Below are positions 35,776 to 45,831 of a stretch of 64,000 bases of DNA, piece after piece. The DNA lies in NCBI GenBank assembly GCA_003550305.1, contig QKYT01000100.1:93724-157723 (forward strand). The letters are read 5' to 3'. The translations under genes were made by a program, and so were the position numbers. Below the pieces are notes generated by a model. It did no database searches. It worked only from the letters and a program-made list of their open reading frames with translations, and was not told the origin of the DNA. The stretch's first letter is position 1, and each line of letters starts with the position of its first letter. The stretch comes from Glomus cerebriforme (Eukaryota; Glomeromycota; Glomeromycetes; Glomerales; Glomeraceae).

Positions 35776-37290
35776 ATGCCTAATCTTTACTGTCTAATCC
35801 ACGGAAATCCAGAACTTTCTTTATTCAGAATTAAATATGATAAAAATACGATCATTGCCGATTTAAAGAAAGTCATATGGATGGAAGAAGTTAAGGTTGA
35901 ACAAGTAAAATCAAAGGACCTCATTTTATATCAAGTTAATATAGATCTTACTACGGAGAATCTTCAACGAACTGCCCTCAGTAATAAAAATGCCAATATT
36001 GTGAATGACTTGGGTGGTCAGGTGTTGAGACCTATTGATAATGTTGAAGAAAAATTTTCTGAAACTGATAATAAACATATTAACATTATCGTTGATGTAC
36101 CTATTGTTGCCTTGCCTGTTGTTGGTAAGTAAGTAGAGGAATAATCTTATTTTTTGAGCATTAAGTTGAAGAATAAAACTGTAATAATTGAATAGTAACC
36201 ATCATTAACAACTTTTTGTCTTTACTTTTTAGCTAGGAGAGATGATGATGTAATTATTGCTAGACTTGATAAGATTGATGATAAGATTAATCAGAATTTT
36301 GATAGGATTGATCAGAATATTGATAGAATTAATAAGAATATTGAAGATTTAAGAAGAGAAAGTTCTTCAGTACACATATCAAACGTAACTGAAGGAAATT
36401 GGATGAAAATTTTAGAATTTACTGGTCTTGATTATGAAGCAACAGAACGTGAAGTAGAGTTTTCAAACCTCGATTTGGAATTAAATGAGAAGATTGATGC
36501 TTTTAAATGGACAGATGCCATAGAACGATCACAAAATGATAGGTACAAAACTCATCTCAGGGATATACTCAAACTTAGCATATTTCAAAAACTCGGGCTC
36601 TATGATCCAACTGGTGATGATAAGTTTCTTAGTACAAATACTGATATCTTACCAATGAGACTTTCTGGAACAACAGATTTGGTTATAGTGGACAGGTATT
36701 CTATTGCTTGTGAAGTTCAAGAGAAACATATTCGGGTTCTCTTTGGGTTAAAGAAAGTTGTCATTAAGAAACATACATTTCAAATCATGGCAGAACTAAT
36801 TTCTGCAGATTTAAAATCAAAGCATTCAGTTTTGGCTGTATTAACCGATCTGATAGATGATTGGCGTTTTTTTTGGATTAAAGGAAAAATTATCATGAGA
36901 CTTACTCTTTCTAGAGCTGAATCTATAGTATTGATACGACATAATCTTACATTAGCGAATAAAAAATTAAGAGAATTAGCAAATCAAGCATCATATGAAC
37001 ATCCACTGGTGATACAAAAAAACTCTAAAATAGATATAGAATCAAGCTTTTTTGAAGAAGAACTATTACCAAAAAGACAAAAACTTAGACATGTTATTGC
37101 AACTTCTAATGTAAGTTCTGATATAGCTCCAATGGAAGATTTTTTTGATACTATGAGTGAAGAAGAAATATTCAGATATAAAGCAAAAAAAATTTTAACT
37201 CAATTTTTTAGCCAGCCAATCTTTAATGAATTGGATGATAAAAAAGAAATACTTCTGCAATCTGATAATGAAAAGAATATATTAGATTAG
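35776..37290 (+). CDS. Crinkler (CRN) family effector-like protein, 468 aa, 2 exons
   Basis: Exons 35776-36124 and 36233-37290 join in frame (GTAAGT...TAG intron, 108 bp). The ATG at 35776 starts MPNLYCLIHGNPELSLFRI, the ubiquitin-like header of Crinkler proteins. The header continues with KYDKNTIIADLKKVIW and IDLTTENLQ and closes with HINIIVDVPIVALP (to about residue 116). A heptad coil follows (DKIDDKINQNFDRIDQNIDR and on, about 122-150), then a C-terminal domain with TDLVIVD (about 264-270), FGLKK (287-291), QIMAELISADLKSKHSVLAV and VLTDLIDDWRFFWIKGK, typical of the nuclease-like CRN C-termini common in Glomeromycotina. Many relatives, as I remember them, read FELKK, so Gly288 may mark loss of an active-site Glu. 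CRN proteins are thought to act in the host nucleus or in microbial conflict; there is no classical signal peptide. The gene is intact and lies at the border of the transposon-rich half. Confidence 0.85.
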
Positions 37291-38969
37291 TTATAATGAT
37301 TACAATTATTATGTGCTGGTTATAAAACAATATGAAATATTTGTATCCTAATTCTAACAAAAATCAAGATATTAATATCCAATTCAATTTCTCTTTGTTT
37401 CATCAAAAATGTACAATATAATCACTATTAATAAAGCATTTATTGTTTGCTCATACCAGTGTTATATTATAATCATATTTTATATTATAGATGCCACCCA
37501 AATCCTAAAATTAATTTAGGCATATAGTAAAATCCCAAATTATTTTTGGCATCCCAAATTATTTTGGCACTTTACTTAATAAATTATATATAAACTAAAT
37601 GAATTTATATATCCCAAATTATATTTATAACATCTCAAAATAATTTGGATGGTATCTATATTTTGTATACAAAAAAGTTATTTTAATAACCATAGAATTT
37701 TTTAAACTTTATAAAAAAAAAATTCAGAAATTATTTATTAAAGTTATTTGAATACATTTGGAAAATATTTCATATATTCAGAAAATATCTGAAAAACTGC
37801 AATATTTCAGACACTAAAATATTAACTTGCTTAAATATTTTTAGACTATTTTTTAAAATATTGCAATATTTTAATATTTAAAATATTGCTATTTTCTGGA
37901 TGTTTTTTAAACATGTAAGGTATTTTTCAGATGCATTTAGACATTTTTGGCAACAATTTCTGAACATTTTTTTTTCATAAGAAAAAAATTTACAAATTTA
38001 TAATAAAATCCATATTTTTATATTTAAATAAAATACATGCATTTTAATTATAAGAATTTAGTGCTAAAGCCTGTAAAAGTTATTATATAAACCTAAATGA
38101 AATAAAATTAAAAAATTTACTTTTTGATTTCCAGTCACTGATATTATTTTAAGAAAAAGCTTTCATAAACTGAAATATTTACCAGTAAGTAATTCAATAA
38201 GAATTACAATACCATCATAATAGTCAAAAAAAAAACAATATAACCTTAATCTTTTTTAACTTTTCTTACAAACTAACTAAATTTTACATCTTTTCTAAAA
38301 CTAAGAATAATCAATCAAAACTTTAGCAATAAAGCAAATGTAGTAAGCAATTAATAACATGTTTACTTTTCTATAAAACCTAAATAGAGAAATCCATTTC
38401 TTTTATTTTCATTATAATAGCTGTTTTCTCTATATTTGTATTTATATTTATACTTGTACTTGTGTTTATGTTTACATCTATATTCACACCTGTATTAATA
38501 CTTGTATTTGTATTTATATTTATATATATAGTTACTTTAAAGATATAATAATAAAAAATCAAATTTTGTTAATTTTATTTTACATATTTAATGAGCATGT
38601 ATAGTAATGTAACATTAAATTCAATTGATTAAAGGAAAAGGATCAAACATTAGTCTTTTTAATCAACCCCACTGCTTAATAATAATAACATCAAATCAAA
38701 TATTTGCCATGACTTATTTTCCCAAGAGACCCAGTAATTTCGTTCATTCTATTATTTGTAAATATAAGGATTATTATATGATCAGAAACCATTACTATTC
38801 GCATATTTTTATCATATGATTGCATTAAAATGCAGACTGATATATTGAGAATTAACATTCTTTAAATCATCTATTTACTTTGTAGTTCGGAAATGATCAT
38901 ACGATAAGAATATTTGAAGCATGAAGTATCAGGATCCAAAATCAGATACAAATGCTTTACATTACGAAG
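37291..38969. other. AT-rich intergenic region
   Basis: Contains CCCAAATTATTTTGG-type palindromic motifs at 37530-37660, an ATTTTTCAGA/GAAAATATTTC-rich stretch at 37740-37990, and a TATTTGTATTTATA(CTTGTA) simple repeat at 38430-38545. The short frames are translations of these. Confidence 0.5.
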
Positions 38970-40019
38970 TTATATGTAAGAATAAATCGCAGCGGGAGCT
39001 GACAATTTTGGAATTGTTGAGTTTGTGCGTCGAACTGACCTAGTTGAGATATGTGGATCTTGAGTTGTATTTACTGAGTTATTATTACGTGAAATTTGAT
39101 TTTGAGCTGTATTTATTGAGTTTGTCGAATTATTACGTGACATTTGATTTTGAACTGTATTTATTGAGGTATTATTACGTGATATTTGATTTTGAACTGT
39201 ATTTATTGAGTTTGTCGAATTAATATTACGTGAAATTTGATTTTGAGCTGTAATTGTCGAATTAATATTACGTGACATTTGATCTTGAGTTGTATTCGTT
39301 GAGTTATTATTATGTGATTTTTGATTTTGAGTTGTATTTGCTGAAACGTTACGTAACATTTGATTTTGAGTTGAGTTTATAGGATTTTGTGTTCTAATTG
39401 GGTTGATACCATTTTTACATTAATCGAAGTGTGAAATGGATTAAATGGATTTGATTCAATTTGCATTTGATTACTTACCTGTTAATAATGTTTGGATTTG
39501 GTTCTTCATCGTGGTAATCCTCAGAATACTCATCATCTTCATATTCTTCATATTCTTCATTATTATTATTATTATTATTATTATATTCTCCAATAATTTC
39601 ATAATTCTCATTATAATCAATAACATAATTTGCATCACTTGCAGTAATTTCAGTTGAAGTATCGTTAAAAAAAATGTGATTTACATCATCAAAATAATAA
39701 TATTTTGACAATAAAGCACAGAACAACATTACAAACATATCAAATATTATTAAAAACATAACTAATATTGGACCAAATAGAATAGGACCTTGAAGGGACC
39801 TGCCCGGAATTTCTTCAAATTTTGTTGTTGCATTTTTAATTTCACGTTTTTCGATTGCATATGTAAACCCTATGCGAAACAAAAATATTAATTAGTAAAC
39901 TGTGAAAAGAGAATAAGAAAAGAAATTATTAAATATTTATATTTACCAGTTGATGTGAAGAATGTTAATATTAAGATTGATTGAATTAATTGAGTATGCA
40001 AAGTTATTTTCATTTTCAT
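38970..40019 (-). CDS. Secretory single-pass membrane protein with Asn/Gln repeat tail, 295 aa, 3 exons
   Basis: Exons 40019-39947, 39869-39479 and 39393-38970 join in frame across GT-AG introns of 77 and 85 bp. The N-terminus (MKMKITLHTQLIQSILILTF, to about Ala29) looks like a signal peptide. Residues about 54-78 (ILFGPILVMFLIIFDMFVML and on) form a transmembrane segment. An acidic region with a run of eight or so Asn codons follows. The last exon encodes about seven imperfect repeats of the type INTVQNQISRNN-S, ending in a basic STRSVRRTNS patch. I recognise no family. The layout predicts an extracytoplasmic N-terminus and a repeat-rich tail. Such repeats tend to vary in length between strains, and the Asn/Gln bias is prion-like. 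It could be a surface or secreted-pathway protein. Confidence 0.65.
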
Positions 40020-41270
40020 TTTTACTTTTTTTTTCGAATTTAGGAAAAAAAAAATTAAAACCCATTTATTTTTATATGACCATGATGGTCAAAAAACTTT
40101 GTTTTATTTTTTGAGAATATGATGATTAGTTCAAAACAATAACAATGCAATTAAATTTATGTTTTTTTTTTAGTTTTTCTTGATATTCTTTTTCTTTTCG
40201 TAATTTAAAATCAATTTGTTATTTACTTTGTCCTTATTTTATTTATTTTGTTTGAACTACAAAGAATATCTTTATAAGATTTACAATTACTAAATAGAAC
40301 GAATCTCCATTATCACCTGTTAAAGAATTGTTTAACCAAGTTTTGTCATATGCAACATATTAAAAGTTTCACGTAAAAGGATGGATTTTCTTCAATAATT
40401 ATAATTATGAATTACTATAAATCAAAACAAGAAAATCGTTTTTTAATTGTAGACTCACTGGTAAGGAAAATTTTATTTCATGAATAATTTTATTTGAATC
40501 AATAAATTCCAGCTAATGAGTCTTTATATTTAATCAAGGAGACTGTGTAGAAGTGAACAAAATCGTAGAAAAAAAAAAATATAAAAAAATAATAATTTTT
40601 CTTTTAAATTTCTTCACTTACAATAATCAGACCTCCATTGAGTACTAAAAAAGAATTAATTGTTAACATTTAGGTTATCAAAGAATTTGTCAACTTATGG
40701 GATGATCTGATGAATGCGTTATTATATAATTTAATATTTAATTTTAATTTAAAAAAGGAAATCTTTATCCAAAAGTAAATTCGATAGTAATTCTTTTTTT
40801 CCATTATACTTCATAAAATACATTTAATATAATTCATAATGAAACAATTTTTTTTTTTTCATTCTAATTATTTTTTTATTAGATGATGTATTTAAATGTT
40901 TCACAATGAACAAACACTATTTAACTAAGGTTATGAATCCCATATTCTTCCAATAGTTGATAACAAAGTGTAATCGCACTTCGTTTGATATTATGATCCA
41001 TGTGCGGTTGTCATAAATTTGTATGAATGTTAATCATGATCAGAAAGTTTACTCATGGTTTCCTATTAAAATAAGTATCTTTTTTTAGAAATCCCGAACC
41101 TAACTCCATACGGGGGAATGCAATTGCTGAAAACGGAACTTCGGAACTTGAATAGTGTTCGGAAATGGATAGAATGATAGAATGATTTTTTGTCCTTTCA
41201 CGTGATATTTTAAGATTATCTTTCTTTTTTTTTTTGCATTCAAAGTAAGAAAATATGAAAATATTTAATT
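40020..41270. other. Intergenic region between divergent genes
   Basis: No gene recognised. It serves the repeat-tail membrane gene (minus) and the NSUN6-type gene (plus). Bases 40960-41200 are less AT-rich (TAACTCCATACGGGGGAATG, TGCTGAAAACGGAACTTCGG), but no RNA gene could be recognised. Confidence 0.5.
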
Positions 41271-43132
41271 ATGTCAAAACACGATACTTTAATTTCAACA
41301 GAATTTTCAAAAGAAATTAATGATTTTTTTTTAAATTATTATACAATAAATCAATGGGAAGATATTTGTTCTTCATTATCTATACCACCATGTATGACTT
41401 ATATTCGTATAAATTCAAGAGATGAAAATGATATAGATAAAATTTATAATATATTACAAGAAATTATAAATGAGGTACGATTGATATCATTTTTATTACT
41501 ATTATTTGACAAAATATTACATTAATTTCTCCTCTTTTTTTGTTTTTTGTTTTTTTTGTGGGGAAGGATATAATTAGCAATGTAGAAATAAAGGATGGGA
41601 TGAGATTAAAATTATTAAACATGAAATTTTATCAGATGTTCTATGTATACCAATTTATGGTCCATTTAATGATATTATACCATATGATAAAGAAATTATA
41701 GTGGATAAATATGCTGGAACTTCAATTCTTCGTGGTGCTGATATATTTGCGGTAATGACATTTAAAAAACATTGAATTTTTTTTGTCATCAAAGAATGAA
41801 CCATATATTTAAAAGAATATCTATTTATATTATATGTACTATAGCCAGGAGTATTAGCTTCCCGTCCAGGTATATTATAATTAAATCTTTTTGATTGATT
41901 CTCTTTTTCATAAGAAATCTAAAAGGAAATTTATGTTTCAGTCGAAGCAGGAGAAAATGTTGCTGTTATGGTAGATATTGATGGTAACTGTCATAGGGGT
42001 TATTTAAAAAATTTCACTGGAAAAAAATTGTTCATCGGTAATGGAAAAATGCTTATGGTAAATTTTTTTTTTTTTTACTAATTTTAACAATTATAACGCA
42101 TTCTAATTTATTTATGTATATATAGAGCCGACATGAAATATTTTCATCAAATCCATCAGAATTATCAGGAATAGGTGTATTAATGACTCAACCATTATAT
42201 AGAACTCCATCGATATCAACTTCATTATCATCACATCTTTCACCTCTTATATTTCTTCAAAATAAACCAAGTATTTTAGTTGGTCACCTATTAAATCCTC
42301 AACCAGAAGATATTATATTAGATATGTGTGCTTCACCAGGTGGTAAAACAACTCATATCGCTTCTCTTTTACAGCGAAATTCACGCATTGATAAATTTAT
42401 TGATGGAATTGTAATTGCAACTGATAGATCTAAACAAAAAATTGATAAAATTAATCAAAATGCTGTAAAATGTGGTGTAAAACATTTAGTAAAATCTTTT
42501 ATATTAGATGCTACAAAAGCTATATTATCAAATAATGATGTAATTAACTTTAAAGATTTGAAATGCGGTGATCAAATTAAAGGATTTCCAAAAGAATCTT
42601 TTGATCGTATATTGTTAGATCCTCCTTGTAGTAATCTTGGTAAGACCGGTCATGCTTTTTTTTAAAAAAAGGGGGGAAGAAGGAATTAACTTATTCTTTT
42701 TATTTGAAAAGGTCAACGTCCAAATTTTTCAGTTAATGCAAAATTATCAGATATAACCATTACTATACCAGATTATCAAAGGAAATTATTCACTTCTGCC
42801 TATAAATTATTGAAACCTAATGGAATTTTAGTATATTCAACTTGTACAGTTATGTATTTAAAAATTAAATTTACTCTACATTTTTTTGTTTTATTAACGA
42901 TCGATTTTCTATCATTTAGTTCAATCCTGCGGAAAATGAACAAATTATTTCTTGGGCTTTGAAAAATTTTCCTGATTTATCTCTCATAGAACCTGAAATA
43001 AAACTTGGTGATCCGGGTCTTAAAGACGCTGGATTAAATGAATCTCAAAGGTTTATGGTTCAAAGGTTTGATCCTGGTATTAAAAGTGGTTATGATACTA
43101 TTGGTTTCTTTATTGCAAAATTAAAAAAGTAA
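41271..43132 (+). CDS. NSUN6: NSUN6-type tRNA (cytosine-5) methyltransferase with PUA domain, 460 aa, 7 exons
   Basis: Exons 41271-41474, 41578-41751, 41845-41869, 41942-42057, 42126-42639, 42712-42848 and 42920-43132 keep frame at every junction (1383 nt). The order is N-terminal domain, PUA domain (about residues 110-200: YAGTSILRGADIFAPGVLAS, VEAGENVAVMVDIDG), then the Rossmann methyltransferase core. SAM-binding motif I is DMCASPGGKTTHIA (from 239). Motif IV is LLDPPCSNLG with release Cys341. Motif VI is VYSTCTFNPAENE with catalytic Cys389. The length matches human NSUN6 (about 470 aa), which methylates C72 in the acceptor stem of some tRNAs; the PUA domain helps dock the CCA end. All key residues are present, so it is probably active. 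Neighbours are unrelated housekeeping genes. Confidence 0.92.
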
Positions 43133-43515
43133 TATAATGTAAAAATCACTTGTTACTCTGTATTTAAAAATATTAAACATTTTTTTTTAAAATCTATATA
43201 AAACTTTGTCTTTTTTTTTAGTTAAAAACATTTAAATACATTAAAGAAATACAGTACATTAAGACAATACATAAAATACATGAGATAATACATGAAAAAT
43301 TAGAGATGGATATATTATAAACTGATAAACTTTTTGGGTTATGAAATCGCTTCTCATGAGTCAAGGCTATAATATAAAGAGAAAGTAAGTAAGATAAATT
43401 CAATACAAGAACGTGATCAACACAAAAAAAACAACACAGCAAAATAAAAAAAAACACAAAGCACTATAAAAGCGCAAAGTATGGTTTTTTTTAAGAAAGA
43501 GGGGGAAAAAGGGCA

Positions 43516-43887
43516 GCTTGTCACAGATAGTTACGTGCACATCTATCACATGCGGGGCCCCCCTACTTCGCCAGGAACTAAACACAAGGCTTAGCCCCTA
43601 ACTACTAAAGACCCTCTCTGTGGACAAGACCACCTGAAATATATAATATTTGCTGCTGGAATGGTATGGCGTGTTGATTAATGGTGTGTAAATTGCTATT
43701 TCCATGTTTGTTGCCGGTGTATAAGCGAGGCCTCAAAAGTGCCGGTTTTCCTTCAAAAGTCGGTTCGTTCGCATTTACATAAACAATACGTATAGAGATC
43801 ATACCTGTCCCAGCAGATGGCCAAGGATAGACCGACTAACTTACTAATAATCGGTAAATCCACAGAGCACACCCTACTGTGACAAGC
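43516..43887. other. GC-rich block with 14-bp terminal stem: structured RNA or MITE
   Basis: GCTTGTCACAG-A-TAG at 43516-43530 pairs with CTACTGTGACAAGC at 43874-43887 (14 pairs, one bulged A), enclosing 372 bp. The stretch is far richer in GC than the 20-25% surroundings and includes GCGGGGCCCCCC. Such islands in AT-rich genomes are often structured RNAs. Inverted ends could also mark a MITE, but no target duplication was found. I looked for signatures of U1, U3, RNase P, RNase MRP and SRP RNA on both strands and found none convincing. A 65-codon minus-strand frame (43802-43605) overlaps it and has balanced composition but no recognised family. Confidence 0.5.
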
Positions 43888-44178
43888 GGTTTCTTTATTA
43901 TATAAGAAAGTGAAAAATCTCTCTATACGGAAGTAACGGTACAAATAAAAAAAAAAGTGATAAGTTACAGAAAAAAGGGATCAGTACATTATAAATAAGT
44001 CGATCATCGATCGGATAAATTCTATACCGATAATCATTGAATAGTCACATGAAATTCATGTGATAAAAATTTTTTTTTTGATTTAAGTGTAGTAGTTTGA
44101 TAGATTGGATCCTTCTCTTTGACACATCGGAACCGATTTGATATCAAATTATATATAAAAAGTATAAAATCGTAAAAG

Positions 44179-44512
44179 ATGGCTCACGATCAAGTTTGGT
44201 TCTCTCGTCCTCGTCGTTTTGGAAAAGGCTCTCGCGAGTGGTAAGTTTAATGGAACATTTTTAAAGGTGGTCACCAACTATACTCATTTTTTTTCCTGCC
44301 TGATATGATAAAGCCGGGTGTGCGCTCATCGTGCTGGTTTGATCCGTAAATATAACTTAAATGTTTGCCGTCAATGCTTTCGTGAATACTCCAAAGATAT
44401 TGGATTTATCAAGGTAAATTTTAATGAGTAATAATTATTAAATTTATTGTGTTATTATACATTAGAACTAATTTAAATTTATTCAACAATTTCTTACTAA
44501 AAGTACCGATGA
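44179..44512 (+). CDS. RPS29: Ribosomal protein uS14 (S29), 56 aa, 3 exons
   Basis: Exons 44179-44240, 44314-44413 and a 9-bp last exon 44504-44512 (TAC CGA TGA) give 56 residues, the usual length: [20 protein letters not shown], then [17 protein letters not shown], then [19 protein letters not shown]. The two CxxC pairs form the zinc-binding site of this 40S head protein, and the KYR/KFR end is normal for fungi. The tiny last exon, coding for two residues and the stop, is easily missed by gene finders. Its acceptor (TTACTAAAAG) carries a TACTAA-like branch site very close to the junction. Expression is presumably high and constitutive. Confidence 0.95.
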
Positions 44513-44947
44513 ACCAATGTTTGGAGCCATGATCACGAAATTTTTTTAATTTTCCTTTAAACTTAGCTTATTCATCATTTAATAATTTCAAACAACTATG
44601 TGATGCTGTTTTTTTTAACCGGTTCTGTTGATTTATTAAAATTTATTTTATCCAAAATTTATTATAATCGGAATTGAATATATAGTTTAAGATTTAAAAT
44701 TCTTAATTGTGATTATGTGAAGTCAATAATAAAAAAGAAAAAAAAAATAATCTACGATATTTACTATTAATTTAATAAACACATCATCCTGTGTTTATCA
44801 TCATTTCTACCTATTTTCTAACTTTTTCTTAAGTCCATTATTTTGGATTTTTCGCAACGAGAACTTGATTTTGAAAAATATCTTGGACTAAAAAAGCAAA
44901 GGTTTAAATGGTAAGATAGAGTTGGAAAGAAATGAATTTTTAATAAC

Positions 44948-45516
44948 CTAAAATTCATAGTGAATTTGGACACGCGAACAAAATCCAGTCAAGTAAAGAT
45001 CACATAAAACACGACGTGTGTGCTTATATTTGCAAGTTGGTTCTTTACAATACGAAATAATTCAACACAAATTCATATTACATTTTATTGTAAATATTGT
45101 AAATGAAATTATGTTATTCTCTTATTTACCGTATTTGCAGAATCCACGTTTATAAGATCGACATTCTTTTCGAAATTTATTTCTATTAACACTTAGACTA
45201 TGAGAAAATACACAAACGTCTCTGTTACATGATCCAAATTTGCATATTATCGAATTCGTAAGAATGCAGATAAGGACAATTAATACGAAAACATGATCCA
45301 ATCAACCAATGTTTGCACACAATATCATTAACGCTTCGTCGTTGCTTGATAATACCTAATAACATTATTGCTATTTTTTTTCTTAGTTAGAAAGGAAAAG
45401 AATAGTACTTAAGAATACAAACCATGTGACTGTTCAATTTTTTTCTGAGGTATAAACTCCTCAAGAATAAATTGTTCAAAATCCAACTTGAATGTATCTC
45501 GAGATTTCATTGACAT
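44948..45516 (-). pseudogene. CPSF30/Yth1-like CCCH zinc-finger gene, damaged
   Basis: Exons 45516-45423, 45370-45130 and 45042-44948 can be joined by GT-AG introns. They read MSMKSRDTFKLDFEQFILEE, then NDIVCKHWLIGSCFRINCPY-LH (zinc finger 2), ICKFGSCNRDVCVFSH (finger 3), ECRSYKRGFCKYEPTCKYKH (finger 4) and RRVLCDLYLTGFC (start of finger 5). Order and spacing match yeast Yth1 and human CPSF30, the mRNA 3'-end processing factor. Problems: finger 1 is absent; a frameshift with loss of about six residues lies between fingers 2 and 3 (near 45245); finger 5 is cut off by an early stop. It is either a degenerate duplicate or a gene damaged by assembly error. It is convergent with RPS29. Confidence 0.6.
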
Positions 45517-45831
45517 AGTTAAAGAAAAAGATGACAGAATAGATTTTTGTAAATAGTAAATATGTTCGAGAAATACGAAATAGTTGGTCGTTATATATGG
45601 GGGGGGGGGAATATATGCGCACATAAACTCTTTAAGGAGCTACTCACCATATAAAAGGAGGAAATACAGTTATCAACACACTAAATGTGCTGACTGATTT
45701 TGGGACGCATGAAAATAGAAATAGGAGAATGAACCTTTATTTCAAAATAGTAGTAAATACATCACACGTTTGTTTCATATTACATTTAAGTTTAGTTATT
45801 TCCTCGAATAACAAATGATCTATATAAATAA

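Noticed and set aside
38380..38562. Ile/Asn/Thr repeat protein
   Set aside because: Product of a TATTTGTATTTATA simple repeat; no start context or flanking exons.
43516..43887. U1, U3, RNase P, RNase MRP, SRP or telomerase RNA identity for the GC-rich block
   Set aside because: Partial resemblances (TGATCTCTATACG to U3 box A, CTTAGCCCCTAA to a telomerase template) are short and lack the required neighbouring boxes.
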